A model generated the notes under the pieces. It had not been told where the DNA came from. It searched no databases and saw nothing but the letters and a program-made list of their open reading frames with translations. Below are positions 8,852 through 20,046 of a stretch of 64,000 bases of DNA, piece by piece. The number at the start of each line of letters is the position of its first letter. Position 1 is the first letter of the stretch. This DNA is from Sacculina carcini (lineage: Eukaryota > Arthropoda > Thecostraca > Sacculinidae), in the NCBI GenBank assembly GCA_916048095.2, contig OU696570.1, positions 4,580,518-4,644,517 of the forward strand, in the 5' to 3' direction. The translations under genes were made by a program, and so were the position numbers.

Positions 8852-10386
8852 TATTGAGGACAATAAAGCCTTTCTATTCAGTATAGTGTAGCATTAATTA
8901 AACTGTACCCAATAAAACCACACCATCCATGCTTGGAGCAAATATGATGCATTTTTAATTGTGGTTGAGCTTCAGTGAAATTTAATCGGTGTATATTCCT
9001 GTGTAATCTCAAGTGCGCATAATAGCTGTCAAATTGGCAATATGTCTTTTTGAATTTACACCGCCGTAACTTCCTTCAGATACACTTAGGAAAATTACAA
9101 ATTATACCGTATTGTAGAAAACAAGATTTCTAGCACGATGGTATAATTAATTTTTATGTATAACAAATAGTTACTGAGAAACAGTACAAAAATGAATATA
9201 TTTTAGTCGCCCGGTGTTCAAGTGTAATTTTGGATGTATTTGAGAAATTAGCCAATTTTACACGTTTCTTTGTATCATTTGTGGGTATAAATTATAGCTT
9301 ATCTTGTAGAACACAAAATTATCTACACAGTAGTATATTCTTGTGTAATCGCAAGTGCGTAAATTGTGATTGGACTTCTGTGAAATTTAATCGGTGTATA
9401 TTCATGTGTAATCGCAAGTGCGCATAATAGCTGTCAAATTGGCAATATGTCCTTTCGAATTTACACCGCCGTAACTTCCTTCAGATATACTTTGGAAAAT
9501 TACAAATTATACCGTATTGTAGAAAACAAAATTTCTAGCACGACGGTATACTTTATTATTATGTATAACAAATTGTTACTGAGAAATAGTAGAAAAATTA
9601 ATTAATTTTAGACGCCCGGTGTTCAAGTGTAATTTTGGATGTATTTGAGAATTTTGCCAATTTTACACGTTTTGTATCATTCGTGGGTATTAATTATAAC
9701 TTTTCTTGTAGAACACAAGATTATCTACACAATAGTATATTTTTATAGCTGTATCAGTGCTGGTTTATGAGGAATAGATAGCGGAATATTGACCAAAATA
9801 TTCACGTTTTTTGTGCTAATTTTGCCTTTTTGCCTTTTTGTCATTTACACGTCACACCACCGTAACGTTTTTTTTAATACATTTTGGAAAATTAAAAATT
9901 ATACCGTGTTGTAGAAAACAAAATTGCCAGCATGATGGTATCATTTATTTAGATGTGTGATGATTAGTTTTTGAAAAATAGAGAAAAAAGTATAGAAAAT
10001 CGGACGCGTTGAGTTTAATTAAAAATTTTGAATGTAGATTGATTTTTTTCTCTATTTTACATATTTATATTCAATTTTTGGGTATGAATTATAATTTGTT
10101 GAGTAGAACAGAAAATGTTCTACACAATGGTATAATGTTTATAGTTGTACCATTGCTGGTTTAGGAAGAGTAGTTTTCAGAAAATTGACCAAAATTGTTC
10201 TATTTTTCAGGGTTCATTTTGTCTTTTCACCGCTTTAATTTTTTTGTTTCCTTTTTAAAATTAAAATTTAATCTACAGTGTAGACAAGAAAATTTCCAAC
10301 ATGATGGTATACATTTTTAGCGGGTACGACAAGTGATGGTCGAGAAGCATTTGATAGAAAATGGACCAAGAAGGGTGGGACAGACA

Positions 10387-10471
<85 letters not shown>

Positions 10472-10490
10472 AATCTCTTTTATATATATA
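8852..10490 (+). repeat. Long degenerate repeat module ending in a CA microsatellite
   Basis: This module recurs at 37410-38586, 41712-43625 and, truncated, 46790-47141. It begins GAGGACAATAAAGCC and is built from diverged sub-repeats of roughly 150-350 bp. Each sub-repeat carries CACCGCCGTAAC, then TTATACCGT(A/G)TTGTAG, then A(C/G)CA(C/T)GATGGTAT. It ends with GATAGAAAATGGACCAAG, an ACAGACAGACACA run and TCTCTTTTATATATATACTAG, leading into CCCGCCCGTCGTGCGG. No protein is encoded. Confidence 0.8.
10389..10469. repeat. CA microsatellite
   Basis: This is an almost perfect CA run of about 40 units at the end of the module. Shorter CA tracts stand at the same position in the related copies near 38560 and 43600, so the tract belongs to the module. 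Confidence 0.95.
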
Positions 10491-13321
10491 CTAGCATTAA
10501 AACCCGCCCGTCGTGCGGAAGAGCATTCATAAGAATAATGTAGCAAATACAGAACATATTACATTTTATCTGTAAGAATACGTGTAAATTTATATTGTCA
10601 GTCAATTGTAGTATAGGGATATCCCCTTCAAATGAATGAGCGATATTTGAAAAAATGAAAAACCACGAAAGAATGGCAATAGAAATGCCCAAATGTGTGA
10701 TGCTTCATTTTCGAGTATATTTATTTTACTATGAAATTCTGCCACAGCACCTTGCACCTACACTATGTTTGAGTTGGTCAACACAGTAATGTTTTAGTCA
10801 GACTATGATTGAAGTTGTAACAGCATCAAACACTAACCTTTCCATATATCCAGCAGCCAGTCGATCAAGAACACAATTGTTTTTGTGTGATACTCACTGC
10901 ACTTGTCAAGGACTATTCAAACATAACCGAACACGCTAGTAATTGTGGTGCTATCAGGCATTGTTAAGATTGCGGTTGAGAAGTCAATAAACAGTATGAA
11001 CATTCTGAATTATATTTAACACATATGCCTAACACATTAATTATTACACAAACATAACATAAACGCATTATACATACATCATACAAACGACATGAAACCA
11101 ACATTTTTATCAATTGATTGATCATCAGAGACAAATAGAATCAATCATCAACATTCAATGACATTATACATGTATAACATTCAGCGAAATTAAACCATTG
11201 CAACATTACATCAAGCCATGTGTACAATGAGCCCGATGACATACATTTACACTGCGCATGATCGCATACAGTGTAAACGATTATATACAAATACTTTTTC
11301 ATCATAACACTTACATGGCATTTTAACAATTACATGGCATCATAACATTGACAATACATTAACATTGTAACATAGCACAGTACATGGTCGGGCTCGGAGC
11401 GAGAGGCAGTGGGATCATGGAACAAGCAGAATATGTATATATACTGCAGGGTGGTTATACAATACATCCCTCGAATCAAACTGTATGGAACCGACCTCCA
11501 CGCAGTAGTATGCATTAACAGTACAATGATATTCAATAAAATACATTCAATAACAATACACAGGATGTGACTGTTGAAATTCAAACAGCAGCACATCATT
11601 GCTGCACGTCACACAGCATCACGCAATAAGACCCAGTCCGAATAATCTACGTAAAATGTGTCACAATTCAGCACAGTTATGTTGAACTGCCCGACCAGCC
11701 AATATATGCCAACAAAGACCCTGGTCACAGCACGCAAGACAATTGAAGAATCGGCCACACTGAACTGAAATTGTCCTTCATCCTCTCAATCCGTCACACG
11801 GGGGTCAGCTGCCGTCATTCACAAACCCAATTACACAGATGAAGCACTTCCTCTTGTTTGGCTAGAATGCATGTCTGGTATGTGGTTTTTGTACTGCAAG
11901 AAGTCAAGAATGAGACACCGGGTAATACATGGCAAGTCACGTCTAGTAGTTTAGCGGCTATGTTGCAGGCTATGTGCGTCAAAAGTCACGGCTGGACTGC
12001 ATGACGAGGAGAAACACTTGAGCTCGTCTCTCAGAAATGTTTCGCATTCACTTCATCATCATTGTTTTCACTCAAATCTATGATGAAAGTGGAATGAAAG
12101 CAACGCAAACGCTATAAATTGTGTGACTATCGCACTCATGCACCATGATCATCACGAGACACTTTTTATAACGGCTCCCGTGTGCGCGCAGTCGTGACCA
12201 CACGCCAGTGGCAGGTCAACTTCAGACAAGAGGCCACATACTAATTTCTTCACCGAGTCATGGGCCAAACTACAATTAAAATGATGTCGTTATTCACAGG
12301 ATATTAAGATCTAGTACACTAACCTACTAATCACAATTCAACACCTAATCACAATTCAATGTGCCACAACTGATGCTTGACAATTTGGCGAATGTTATGC
12401 CACTTGGCAGGTCAGATTAAATGATCTGGCGGACTACGCGTTGAGCGTATAAGCCGCTCCCACTGAGTTTGCCCAGACGTTGCGAGACGGATCACGCTGC
12501 GTGGCAAGAAAACACGCCAGAACACATGAATGTTGTGTAGGATCCACCACATATCGATGAGATCTGCTACACAGGTTCAAGCGCTCAATCAAGACAAATC
12601 TCAGCAAACAATCTGTCAACAACAATTGTTTCCAATTGCCATCGCACGGAGCAAATAAAGTTCACATAAGTGGGCATAATTGCACACTCAAACTTCAAGG
12701 ATGAGATCATCACAAGATGGTCATGCCACCTCCATGATGGAAGCACTAAGCACCAACAAACACATCTCATAAGGGGCAATCAAGTTGAAACGCATCAATT
12801 ACAACTGCTGCTTAAGGGATACAATTAAGTGCTTAGTTAAATTGGAATTTAGAAACATTATTGTTTTGGTGGACTGTATGGAAATTCCCGCGTCTTACTG
12901 CACATGAATATAATACGGTACAGTTATCATAGCACGTGATGTTGATATATTGATAGGTTAAAATAAGCAGATACATGTGAGTAGAGTGCCTTCCTTAGAA
13001 ACTACACAATGCAAAAGTTTTTTTTCATCTTGTGATTATTCAAAGTAATTTAGAGAATGATATTGATATTTTCCCCACTTATAAGCGAAAACGTACCTAT
13101 AAGATTATTATATTCACCAATTAGTTTGGGCCGAAAACCCAGTATACGCCAATTAGTCACTAATTGTCCATCAGAATGGATCAAATTTAGTAGTTTGATA
13201 TTGTGACAGTAGAGATGGATACATCTTTTTCACTCTAATTCAAGACGGAAAAATTAATATCTGCGGTTAGTCATTTTTTGAGAATTTGATAATTAAATGT
13301 TTATATTTATTCTCGTTTCTG
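10491..13321. other. No gene seen; AT-rich sequence of unknown origin
   Basis: The first 40 bases are the CTAGCATTAAAACCCGCCCG boundary of the dispersed repeat. The remaining 2.8 kb has no reading frame longer than about 90 residues, no protein motif I recognise and no repeat shared with the rest of the window. It includes simple-sequence patches and ends where homology to the Helitron helicase begins. Confidence 0.6.
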
Positions 13322-13451
13322 AATATACAGAGTACAGCTGCTCATCCCCGGCTGACATGTTGGTTTCTCGGATGATATATACAATTTTGCACTGGTTGAT
13401 ATTAAGTCATGTCGTTTCCATGATGTAGACACAACACTGCATCCTAATGTT

Positions 13452-14876
13452 TTGCGGGAGACGTCCTACGATATCACGTCACTGACATCATTCATTGATG
13501 GTAATGTCCCCAGACTGCTTCCTCAGCAACGATCTGCCTATACGGCAATCATTGATGATGTCACCCACAAAAGAGGTGGACTGTATTTCATTGATGCGCC
13601 TGGGGGAACAGGCAAAACGTTCGTCATTAATCTTTTGCTGGCTACAGTCCCTCAAAGGAGAGAAATTGCTGTGGCGGTGGCAAGTTCGGGAATCGCTGCC
13701 ACATTGTTGCCTGGTGGTCGCACCGCCCACACGACTTTCAAAATTCCAATTAATCTCGACACAAATGATGAACCAGTATGCAATATCAGTAAGAACTCAG
13801 AGACGGCGGAGCTCATCAAAAGATGCGCACTGATCATCTGGGACGAAGCGACAATGTCTCACAAAAAGTCTCTCGAGGCAGTCAACAGGACATTGATGGA
13901 TATACGCGACTCAAATATGTTGATGGGAGGCATCACAGTAGTGTTGGCCGGTGATTTTCGGCAAACATTGCCCGTTGTTCCTCGAGGAACGAAAGCCGAC
14001 GAGATTGCAGCATGTCTCAAGTCGTCCATTCTCTGGAGACACGTGAAAATCTTCCAATTCTCCACAAATATGAGAGCGCAATTACACGGGGACCACATGG
14101 CTGAAGCATTTGCAACAACATTGTTACAACTCGGAGAAGGTGAGCTAGGCGTGAGTGAAGAAGGGTGTGTTCAAACTGGTTCTTTTGGTACACCTGTGTC
14201 ATCGGTCAATCAACTCGTCAACACTGTCTTCCCCAATGTGACCACAAACTACACCGACACCAACTGGCTGTGTGAGCGAGCGATTTTGGCGCCCAAAAAC
14301 TCAGCAGTCAACGAAATAAATGAAAACCTGATGAGACGTTTGCCAGACTCCGAATTCACGTTCACATCAATCGATTGTGACGTGCACGAGTCTGAGGCAG
14401 TGAATTATCCCGTAGAATTTCTCAACTCTCTCGATATTCCTGGACTTCCTTCTCACAAACTTACTTTGAAGGTAGGCTCACCAATTATGCTTCTGAGAAA
14501 CCTCTCACAACCTGAGCTTTGCAATGGCACCAGACTTGTCGTGAAAAACTTCACCAGGAATGTTATTGAGGCCAAAATTATTACTGGATCAGGAAAAGGA
14601 CAATGTGTTTCCCTTTCTCGCATACCACTTATCCCGTCGAATACTCCGTTCGAGTTCAAACGCATTCAATTTCCAGTGCGCTTATCCTTTGTCTTTTCTA
14701 TAAACAAATTGCAGGGACAAACACTCAAGGTATGTGAACTACAATTGGAAGAGGGTTGTTTTTCCCATGGTCAACTGTACGTTGCGGCTTCACGAGTTGG
14801 CAGTCAGAGTAATTTACACGTTTATGCTCCAGGAAACATGACCAACAATGTAGTATACACAGAAGTTTTAAGGTAA
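13452..14876 (+). CDS. Helitron helicase domain (PIF1-type), open but without Rep
   Basis: This 474-residue open frame has the motifs of the helicase half of Helitron RepHel proteins: Walker A GGTGKT (51-56), TAHTTFKIPI, Walker B IIWDEAT (128-134), LAGDFRQTLPV (165-175), SINKLQGQT (416-424) and LYVAASRVG (442-450). The block near 416 normally reads KSQGQT, as in the E1 copy; here the serine is leucine. The domain is a 5'-to-3' SF1B helicase that would unwind DNA during rolling-circle transposition. The upstream Rep domain is absent and the ATG is internal to the ancestral protein, so this is a truncated copy whose helicase frame has stayed open. Confidence 0.85.
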   Translation: MRETSYDITSLTSFIDGNVPRLLPQQRSAYTAIIDDVTHKRGGLYFIDAPGGTGKTFVINLLLATVPQRREIAVAVASSGIAATLLPGGRTAHTTFKIPINLDTNDEPVCNISKNSETAELIKRCALIIWDEATMSHKKSLEAVNRTLMDIRDSNMLMGGITVVLAGDFRQTLPVVPRGTKADEIAACLKSSILWRHVKIFQFSTNMRAQLHGDHMAEAFATTLLQLGEGELGVSEEGCVQTGSFGTPVSSVNQLVNTVFPNVTTNYTDTNWLCERAILAPKNSAVNEINENLMRRLPDSEFTFTSIDCDVHESEAVNYPVEFLNSLDIPGLPSHKLTLKVGSPIMLLRNLSQPELCNGTRLVVKNFTRNVIEAKIITGSGKGQCVSLSRIPLIPSNTPFEFKRIQFPVRLSFVFSINKLQGQTLKVCELQLEEGCFSHGQLYVAASRVGSQSNLHVYAPGNMTNNVVYTEVLR

Positions 14877-15450
14877 ATATAAAAGGTAACACACTTATCA
14901 GCTTGACACGCTAATACTATATTTTATGTACACTACAATCAGCTGTTAAACACAGCATCAATACTATCAACTATAATATAAGTAATATTGTCACAGGCAA
15001 ATAGTGAGATTGACAGTGCAAGTACAAAAGATACACATGTTGAGATATATGGGTTTAGTTAAGAAGATGCGAGCAATTTAAACAAAGAGCCAAATGCAAG
15101 CCAGAATACTACACATTAAATATAAATATACATCCAGTTATCCAGTTGACACACCATTTCATCAAATATACAATTTCCAAGTATTTATTAACATTTATCA
15201 TTAATTATTCACAATAAATATCCATTATTTATGTAATTGTAGGTGCGCAGGGCACTTAGCTCTAGCCAACTCGTGAAGCAGTAACGTCCTAGCGAATATA
15301 TTCCCGTTGCGTTCCATACAGGAAACTAATGTAATGTAGTGTACAGGAAGCGCGGAGCAAACCTAGGCCCGGACGCCGACTCTACAGTGGCGCCAATTAT
15401 GTCTATAGAAAGGATATTTAAATATTATGATAAAACATCATTTAAACGTT
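14877..15450. other. Spacer between convergent frames of the Helitron-like element (E3)
   Basis: No gene is seen here. The segment is nearly identical, inverted, to 28227-28800 and partly to 63629-64000. A conserved GC-richer island around 15240-15420 (AGTGGCGCCAATTATG and TAGCTCTAGCCAACTCG) stands out in AT-rich sequence. It may include transcript ends of both flanking frames. Confidence 0.6.
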
Positions 15451-15615
15451 TCACTTTGTAATATGGACATAATTACAATTCTTGCCTTCATTCATTTTAT
15501 TACTCCTGCAATGACAAAACATTTGCGCGGTCGATTCAGAACAGATCTTGCAGACAGTGTGTTGCTCACGAAGACGATGGCGGCGTATTTCGGCCTCTAA
15601 AACAATCGCTTTCAG
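15451..15615 (-). CDS. Short conserved Cys-rich frame, copy in E3
   Basis: This open stretch of 54 codons has EIRRHRLREQHTVCKICSES, then FCHCRSNKMNEGKNC, giving a C-X2-C...C-X-C...C pattern that could bind zinc. The same frame is open in E1 (28062-28226) and E2 (63461-63628). E2 differs by an in-frame 3-bp insertion, which supports coding in this strand and phase. It has no ATG and follows a splice-acceptor-like TTGTTTTAG, so it is probably an exon or remnant. Function unknown. Confidence 0.4.
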   Translation of the reverse strand: MKAIVLEAEIRRHRLREQHTVCKICSESTAQMFCHCRSNKMNEGKNCNYVHITK

Positions 15616-15701
15616 TCAAGCTTTTTTTGAATCGTACATTCACTCTTACTCCGAGTCTCAGTAAGTTGTCTATAAGCAACATCATCTTGTGGTTGATACA
15701 C

Positions 15702-15860
15702 TTACCATCGCTCATTGTGAGCATTGCAATTTTCAACGTGAATCCATTGAATGTACGGATGAAAACATTGTGCATTCAAGTCACTTTCGGACTCCATAAA
15801 TGGCGCGTAACTATCTGAATCACCGACCATCACAACGTGTTGCCAACGTTTCAACTGCAT
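15702..15860 (-). CDS. Short conserved acidic frame (MQLKRW...), copy in E3
   Basis: A 52-codon frame starts at ATG: MQLKRWQHVVMVGDSDSY, then FMESESDLNAQC, ending HNERW before TAA. The TAA is inside a consensus 5' splice site, TG|GTAAGT. E2 (63215-63373) keeps the same ATG and frame. E1 (27817-27975) has lost the ATG and gained a stop. A simple GT-AG join to the Cys-rich frame does not keep phase, so the gene model is unresolved. I do not recognise the family. Confidence 0.35.
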   Translation of the reverse strand: MQLKRWQHVVMVGDSDSYAPFMESESDLNAQCFHPYIQWIHVENCNAHNERW

Positions 15861-16310
15861 GTGGATCTTGCAATCGTTACCAACAGCGTATATCTTGCAA
15901 TACCAGTTGACTACCTTAGAGCATTTGTGCCGAATTCAATTTTCAAGCAGATTTTCAATGCACATTTTCTGAGCTCAACTGTGTCCTCTGATATTGTGTA
16001 CACTTCAGACTGTGTTCGTAATAATTGGAGATATATATCGTGTGGATGTGTCGACATCCAGCTATGTGGACAGCGGTTCGCTTCTTGATGCGCTCCAACA
16101 ATTTATTCCTCTGACAAAACCTAGCCAGTGAATTGGGTGTGACAAACATGCATGTGAAACATCCACACTTTTTGATGGGTGTACACATCTTTGAAGATCA
16201 GCGCTGCGGAACAATGCTGGAAGACATTCCTCATGAGCTGTTACTAATGCCAAATCTAATTGACGTAATGTCGTGTGATGTCAACCACAATCAAGTCCGT
16301 GCGAAAAGTG

Positions 16311-16495
16311 TATTCACTTGATACACGTGTTCGTGATAACATTTTTAATGAGTAGGATATTTGAGATAATATTTTTTATGGGCTAATATTTTGAGATAAT
16401 GGGATAATATTTTTAATGAGTACGTTCACCAGTTTGGTCATGTGCTAACCATCAGACTGTTTTTATTTCTGTGTTTGGTTTCTCCTTGTGTTCTG
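16311..16495. other. Junction spacer between E3 and E1
   Basis: This stretch matches neither element. It contains three diverged copies of GATAATATTTTTAATGAGTA. The collinearity of E1 with E2 begins at its right edge. Confidence 0.6.
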
Positions 16496-17203
16496 ACTGT
16501 TTCGTCGTATCGCATGTGTTGATGGGAATAATATAATTCAGTAGGTTACTACGTTGCTAAAACGCCAATCATCATTATGGTCAAATTAGCTGCTGCGACT
16601 GCTGGACTTATGGATGTCTTCATTTAGACATCATTATGTACAGGTTAACTGCTCACGTGACTCATAACGTGCTGAAACCTGACCAACCGCTATAAAGCTC
16701 GTAATTACAATTCAATATGCTTGTAAATTAATTTAATTCCTGTCTATGAGATATCATAATATACTTGAACATATGAACTTCAATTAAAAATTGGCAATTC
16801 GAAAATGTGCCGGAGATATTTGGCATGTATGGTATGAGTCGAACACTAATGGTGAAGTGTGGCATTCAATATAGTTTATCAGTCGATTGCGATGTTGTTT
16901 GATGCACGTACTCACTCTTACTTTGCTTTCTTTGCACTTTGCTCTTGTTTACATTCCTTCTTAGATACTTTGATTCTAAATTTCAGTTTTTTACCCCGTT
17001 AACGAAATAGGACCAAGTTCAAATAAATGCAAATTACGAAACAATCACGAAATACAAATGGCCACTATGAGCCATGAAAGGCAGCTCTGAAAATTTTTGG
17101 ATTTACAATTTAGTCACATTACGGGATATATTGTGAAGTTTTAGCGTAGCTGCATAGCAAAATCCACTTATTTTCATGATTATTAGCATGCTCGGGTTCA
17201 AAT

Positions 17204-17455
17204 CTAACTTTTTATAGTGAACATTAATCCATCTAAACGACGTCTCACACATTCAGTACTAGCATTGTACAGCTCAAAACGTCCCCACACAGCCGCTGTC
17301 AGCTCTTTCAGCTTAATTTTGGGATTTGATTCCACTGTTGACTTCAATATTTCCAGGTGTTCTAATGCAATTTTGTAATGACTAATTCCTCCTTTTTTCT
17401 TATACCCATCAAATGTGCAATTAATCCAGTCGTATGCAGTAGACCGGTGATTCAC
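17204..17455 (-). CDS. Conserved unknown frame in the E1 body
   Basis: This frame of about 83 residues contains STAYDWINCTFDGYKKKGGI, LKELTAAVWGRFELYN and RRRLDGLMFTIKS. E2 carries the same frame at 55036-55273 with a 9-bp in-frame deletion and mostly conservative changes, which argues for past coding selection. I do not recognise the family. It is probably an exon: the initial ATG is weak, and a splice-acceptor-like TTTGAG precedes the matching point in E2. Confidence 0.4.
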   Translation of the reverse strand: MNHRSTAYDWINCTFDGYKKKGGISHYKIALEHLEILKSTVESNPKIKLKELTAAVWGRFELYNASTECVRRRLDGLMFTIKS

Positions 17456-17697
17456 AAAGTGTATGTGGTGAAGAAGAAGGCGGTAGGCGGGCGGCAGGGT
17501 GGCATGAAGAACAATTGTAATTTACCTTTTCTTCTTTCCAAGCAAAGAAGCTGACAGAAAATTACTGACCGCGGGCATCTACGACTTCTTAGTGAATTGC
17601 AGCCTGATGTTGAGAAGCTGATGTCCTGCACCAAGCACATCCATCCCATTAATATCTGGTGAGAGACAATGAACGTTGCTGGCGGAAGGCTTATTTA

Positions 17698-17976
17698 CTA
17701 TTCCATACTGCTGAAACGGTAAGAGTTGCAATAAAATTGGTTGACTAAATTTGGTTTCATTTGTGAAATATAAATTTTTGTTTGTTTCCATATGTGTGGG
17801 TGTGGGGTGGGAGGCACTGGGAATTTACCGGGGAGCCAATGAACGCCAGTTTGGGAGTCACTGCAGTAGACTGTTTCACATGGAGTTTTGCTGCAGTCTT
17901 TACAGTTTCCACTACGGTTACGGTTAAAATCCTCACAAAATCGCATTGTTTCATGTAAGAGCTTCTCGACAGACAT
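17698..17976 (-). CDS. Conserved Cys-containing unknown frame in the E1 body
   Basis: The frame reads MSVEKLLHETMRFCEDFNRN, then CKDCSKTPCETVYC, HWLPGKFPVPPTPHPHIW and KPNLVNQF. The C-X2-C-X4-C-X5-C cluster might bind a metal. E2 has the equivalent open frame at 55520-55768 with few changes. It lies 5' of the frame at 17204-17455 on the same strand, so the two could be exons of one gene. A plus-strand frame overlaps in E2 (55200-55544), so strand choice is not certain. Function unknown. Confidence 0.35.
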   Translation of the reverse strand: MSVEKLLHETMRFCEDFNRNRSGNCKDCSKTPCETVYCSDSQTGVHWLPGKFPVPPTPHPHIWKQTKIYISQMKPNLVNQFYCNSYRFSSME

Positions 17977-17979
17977 ATC

Positions 17980-19120
17980 ATGACATGAATATTATTGAGA
18001 AATAATGCGACGACAATATTACAGCTATGCTGAGATGACTATTCAGAAATATATTGAAATTGGTATACGCTGGTTTTACTTTATTGCTTGTCCAATATTA
18101 GCTGATAATGTGCATATTGATGAAAAGATCTTCAGTAAAAATAGCTCAGGTTGAATGGTCCTAAATCAGTGTTGATTATTCCGAAATTGAAATTCATAAT
18201 TTCGAAACCGATGTTGATTATTCCGGACTTGTATGCAATTTTAACAATTTCAAAGGTTTAAAGCAGCTATCAGAGATTTAATTGTGTCAATGAAAAAAAT
18301 CAAAAACGCAAATTTTCACAAGTTTGAATCATAAAAGTATTGAAACAGAACCGTGGAATATACCAAATTGTTTCCGATACAACATGCAACGTGCACACAA
18401 AGGTGTGACTGCTTTAAGACTATTATAATTTGGTTATTGTTACATAATGAAGAGTTTAATAATGTAAATACATAATGTGCAAGACGAGGGAAGTTCTACA
18501 GTCCACTAATCCAATTTAAATGTTTTAAATAGTAAATTCACAGCAAGAGGATTTTAGGAAACGTATAGGAAATTTCCTATCATTATAACCGGAAAGGCTA
18601 TGAGTTACCAAATTAAAGAAGTGGGCGAACAAAGTGCTTGACATGCATGAAACATATATCAGAGAAATGATACAGGTGTGTGTCATTACGGCAGGTCATG
18701 CACAGTACGGTAGTCTATCCAACACGTCCAAAAAACGACACTCATCAACTTGGTATACCAACACATGAACTCAACACCACAATAAATATTCAACACCATA
18801 ATACATCAAATACACATCATCATCTTAGCACATCAATACATTAAATATGAACAGAGCCGTAGCAGCCTCATCCCGCACATCCCGGCTTTGGGCAATTCCA
18901 AATGTTGAGGGGCCCATTGCTCAACGCCTGATATTAAACTTTATCATAAAATATCGCATAAAAGTACCGTAAGTTTGCAAGGGGTCAAAGGGTTGCTGGT
19001 AACTGCATTTTCCAAGAGTCGTACCTTCATTATAATTGTGGTTCATCTATAATAGGGCACAAACTATTGCCTTCTGATGGCGGACATATAACTTTGCTTC
19101 GGCTCATAATACACAATTCA
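17980..19120. other. Non-coding part of the E1 body
   Basis: No gene is seen. It is collinear with 55825-56940 in E2. It includes a repeated TTGATTATTCCG(A/G)A motif around 18170-18240 and a GC-richer patch CCCGGCTTTGGGCAATTCC near 18890. Confidence 0.6.
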
Positions 19121-20046
19121 ACCATCAACTTAGCACATTAATACAACAAATGTACTGTACAATTATCAACTTAACACATTAATACATCAAATGTACTGTA
19201 CAATCATCAACTTAGGACATCAATACAACAAATGTACTGTAAAATCATCAACTTAGCACATTAATACAACAAATGTACAGTACAATCAAGTTAGCACATT
19301 AATACATCAAATGTACTGTACAATCATCAACTTAGCACATTAATACATAAAATGTACAGTACAATCATCAACTTAGCACATTAATACAACAAATGTACAG
19401 TACAATCAACTTAGCACATTAATACAACAAATGTACAGTACAATCAACTTAGCACATTAATACATCAAATGTACTGTACAATCATGAGATTAGCACATTA
19501 ATACATCAAATGTACAGTACAATCATCAACTTAGCACGTTAATACATAAAATGTACTGTACAATCAACTTAGCACATTGATACATCAAATGTACTGGACA
19601 ATCAACTTAGCACATTAATACATCAACTGTACTGTACAATCAACTTAGCACATTAATACATCAAATGTACAGTACAATCATCAACTTAGCACATTAATAC
19701 ATCAAATGTACTGTACAAACATCAACTTAGCACATTAATACATCAAATGTACTGTACAATCAACTTAGCACAATAATACATCCAATGTACTGTACAATCA
19801 TCAACTTAGCACATTAATACATCAAATGTACTGTACAATCATCAACTTAGCACATTTATACATCAAATGTGCAGTACAATCATCAACTTAGCACAATAAT
19901 ACATCAAATGTTCTGTACAATCATCAACTTAGCACAATAATACATCCAATGTACTGTACAATCATCAACTTAGCACATTAATACATCAAATGTACTGTAC
20001 AATCATCAACTTAGCACAATAATACATCAAATGTACAGCACAATGC
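19121..20046. repeat. 41-44 bp minisatellite with TGTACWGTACA core (E1)
   Basis: About 22 tandem units follow the pattern ATCAACTTAGCACATTAATA, then CATCAAATGTACWGTACAATC, with an optional extra ATC. Every unit holds an 11-bp motif, TGTACTGTACA or TGTACAGTACA. These two are exact reverse complements and differ only at the central base. E2 has the same array with about 31 units (56941-58257). Confidence 0.95.

Larger units (their letters stand above)
13322..16310 (+). mobile_element. Partial Helitron-like copy (E3), plus strand
   Basis: The segment is the inverted match of 27330-30420 in E1. It includes the helicase C-terminal gene, the 570-bp region after it with ACAGTGGCGCCAATTATG, and the convergent short frames. 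It begins inside the Rep-helicase linker at AGAGTACAGCTGCTCATCC and ends within AACCACAAT. An internal deletion of about 70 bp lies near 13400 relative to E1. Identity by eye is very high, well above 90%. It lacks Rep and both termini. Confidence 0.8.

Noticed and set aside
10268..10546. Frames encoding long Cys-Val or His-Thr runs
   Set aside because: They are translations of the CA microsatellite.
15702..15860. Splicing of the MQLKRW frame to the Cys-rich frame as one protein
   Set aside because: Joining the GTAAGT donor to the TTTTAG acceptor creates a stop and the wrong phase, so the simple two-exon model fails.
19121..20046. CRISPR-like array of regularly spaced repeats
   Set aside because: Units are contiguous variants of one 41-44 bp sequence with no unique spacers, the genome is eukaryotic, and there are no cas genes. 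It is a minisatellite.
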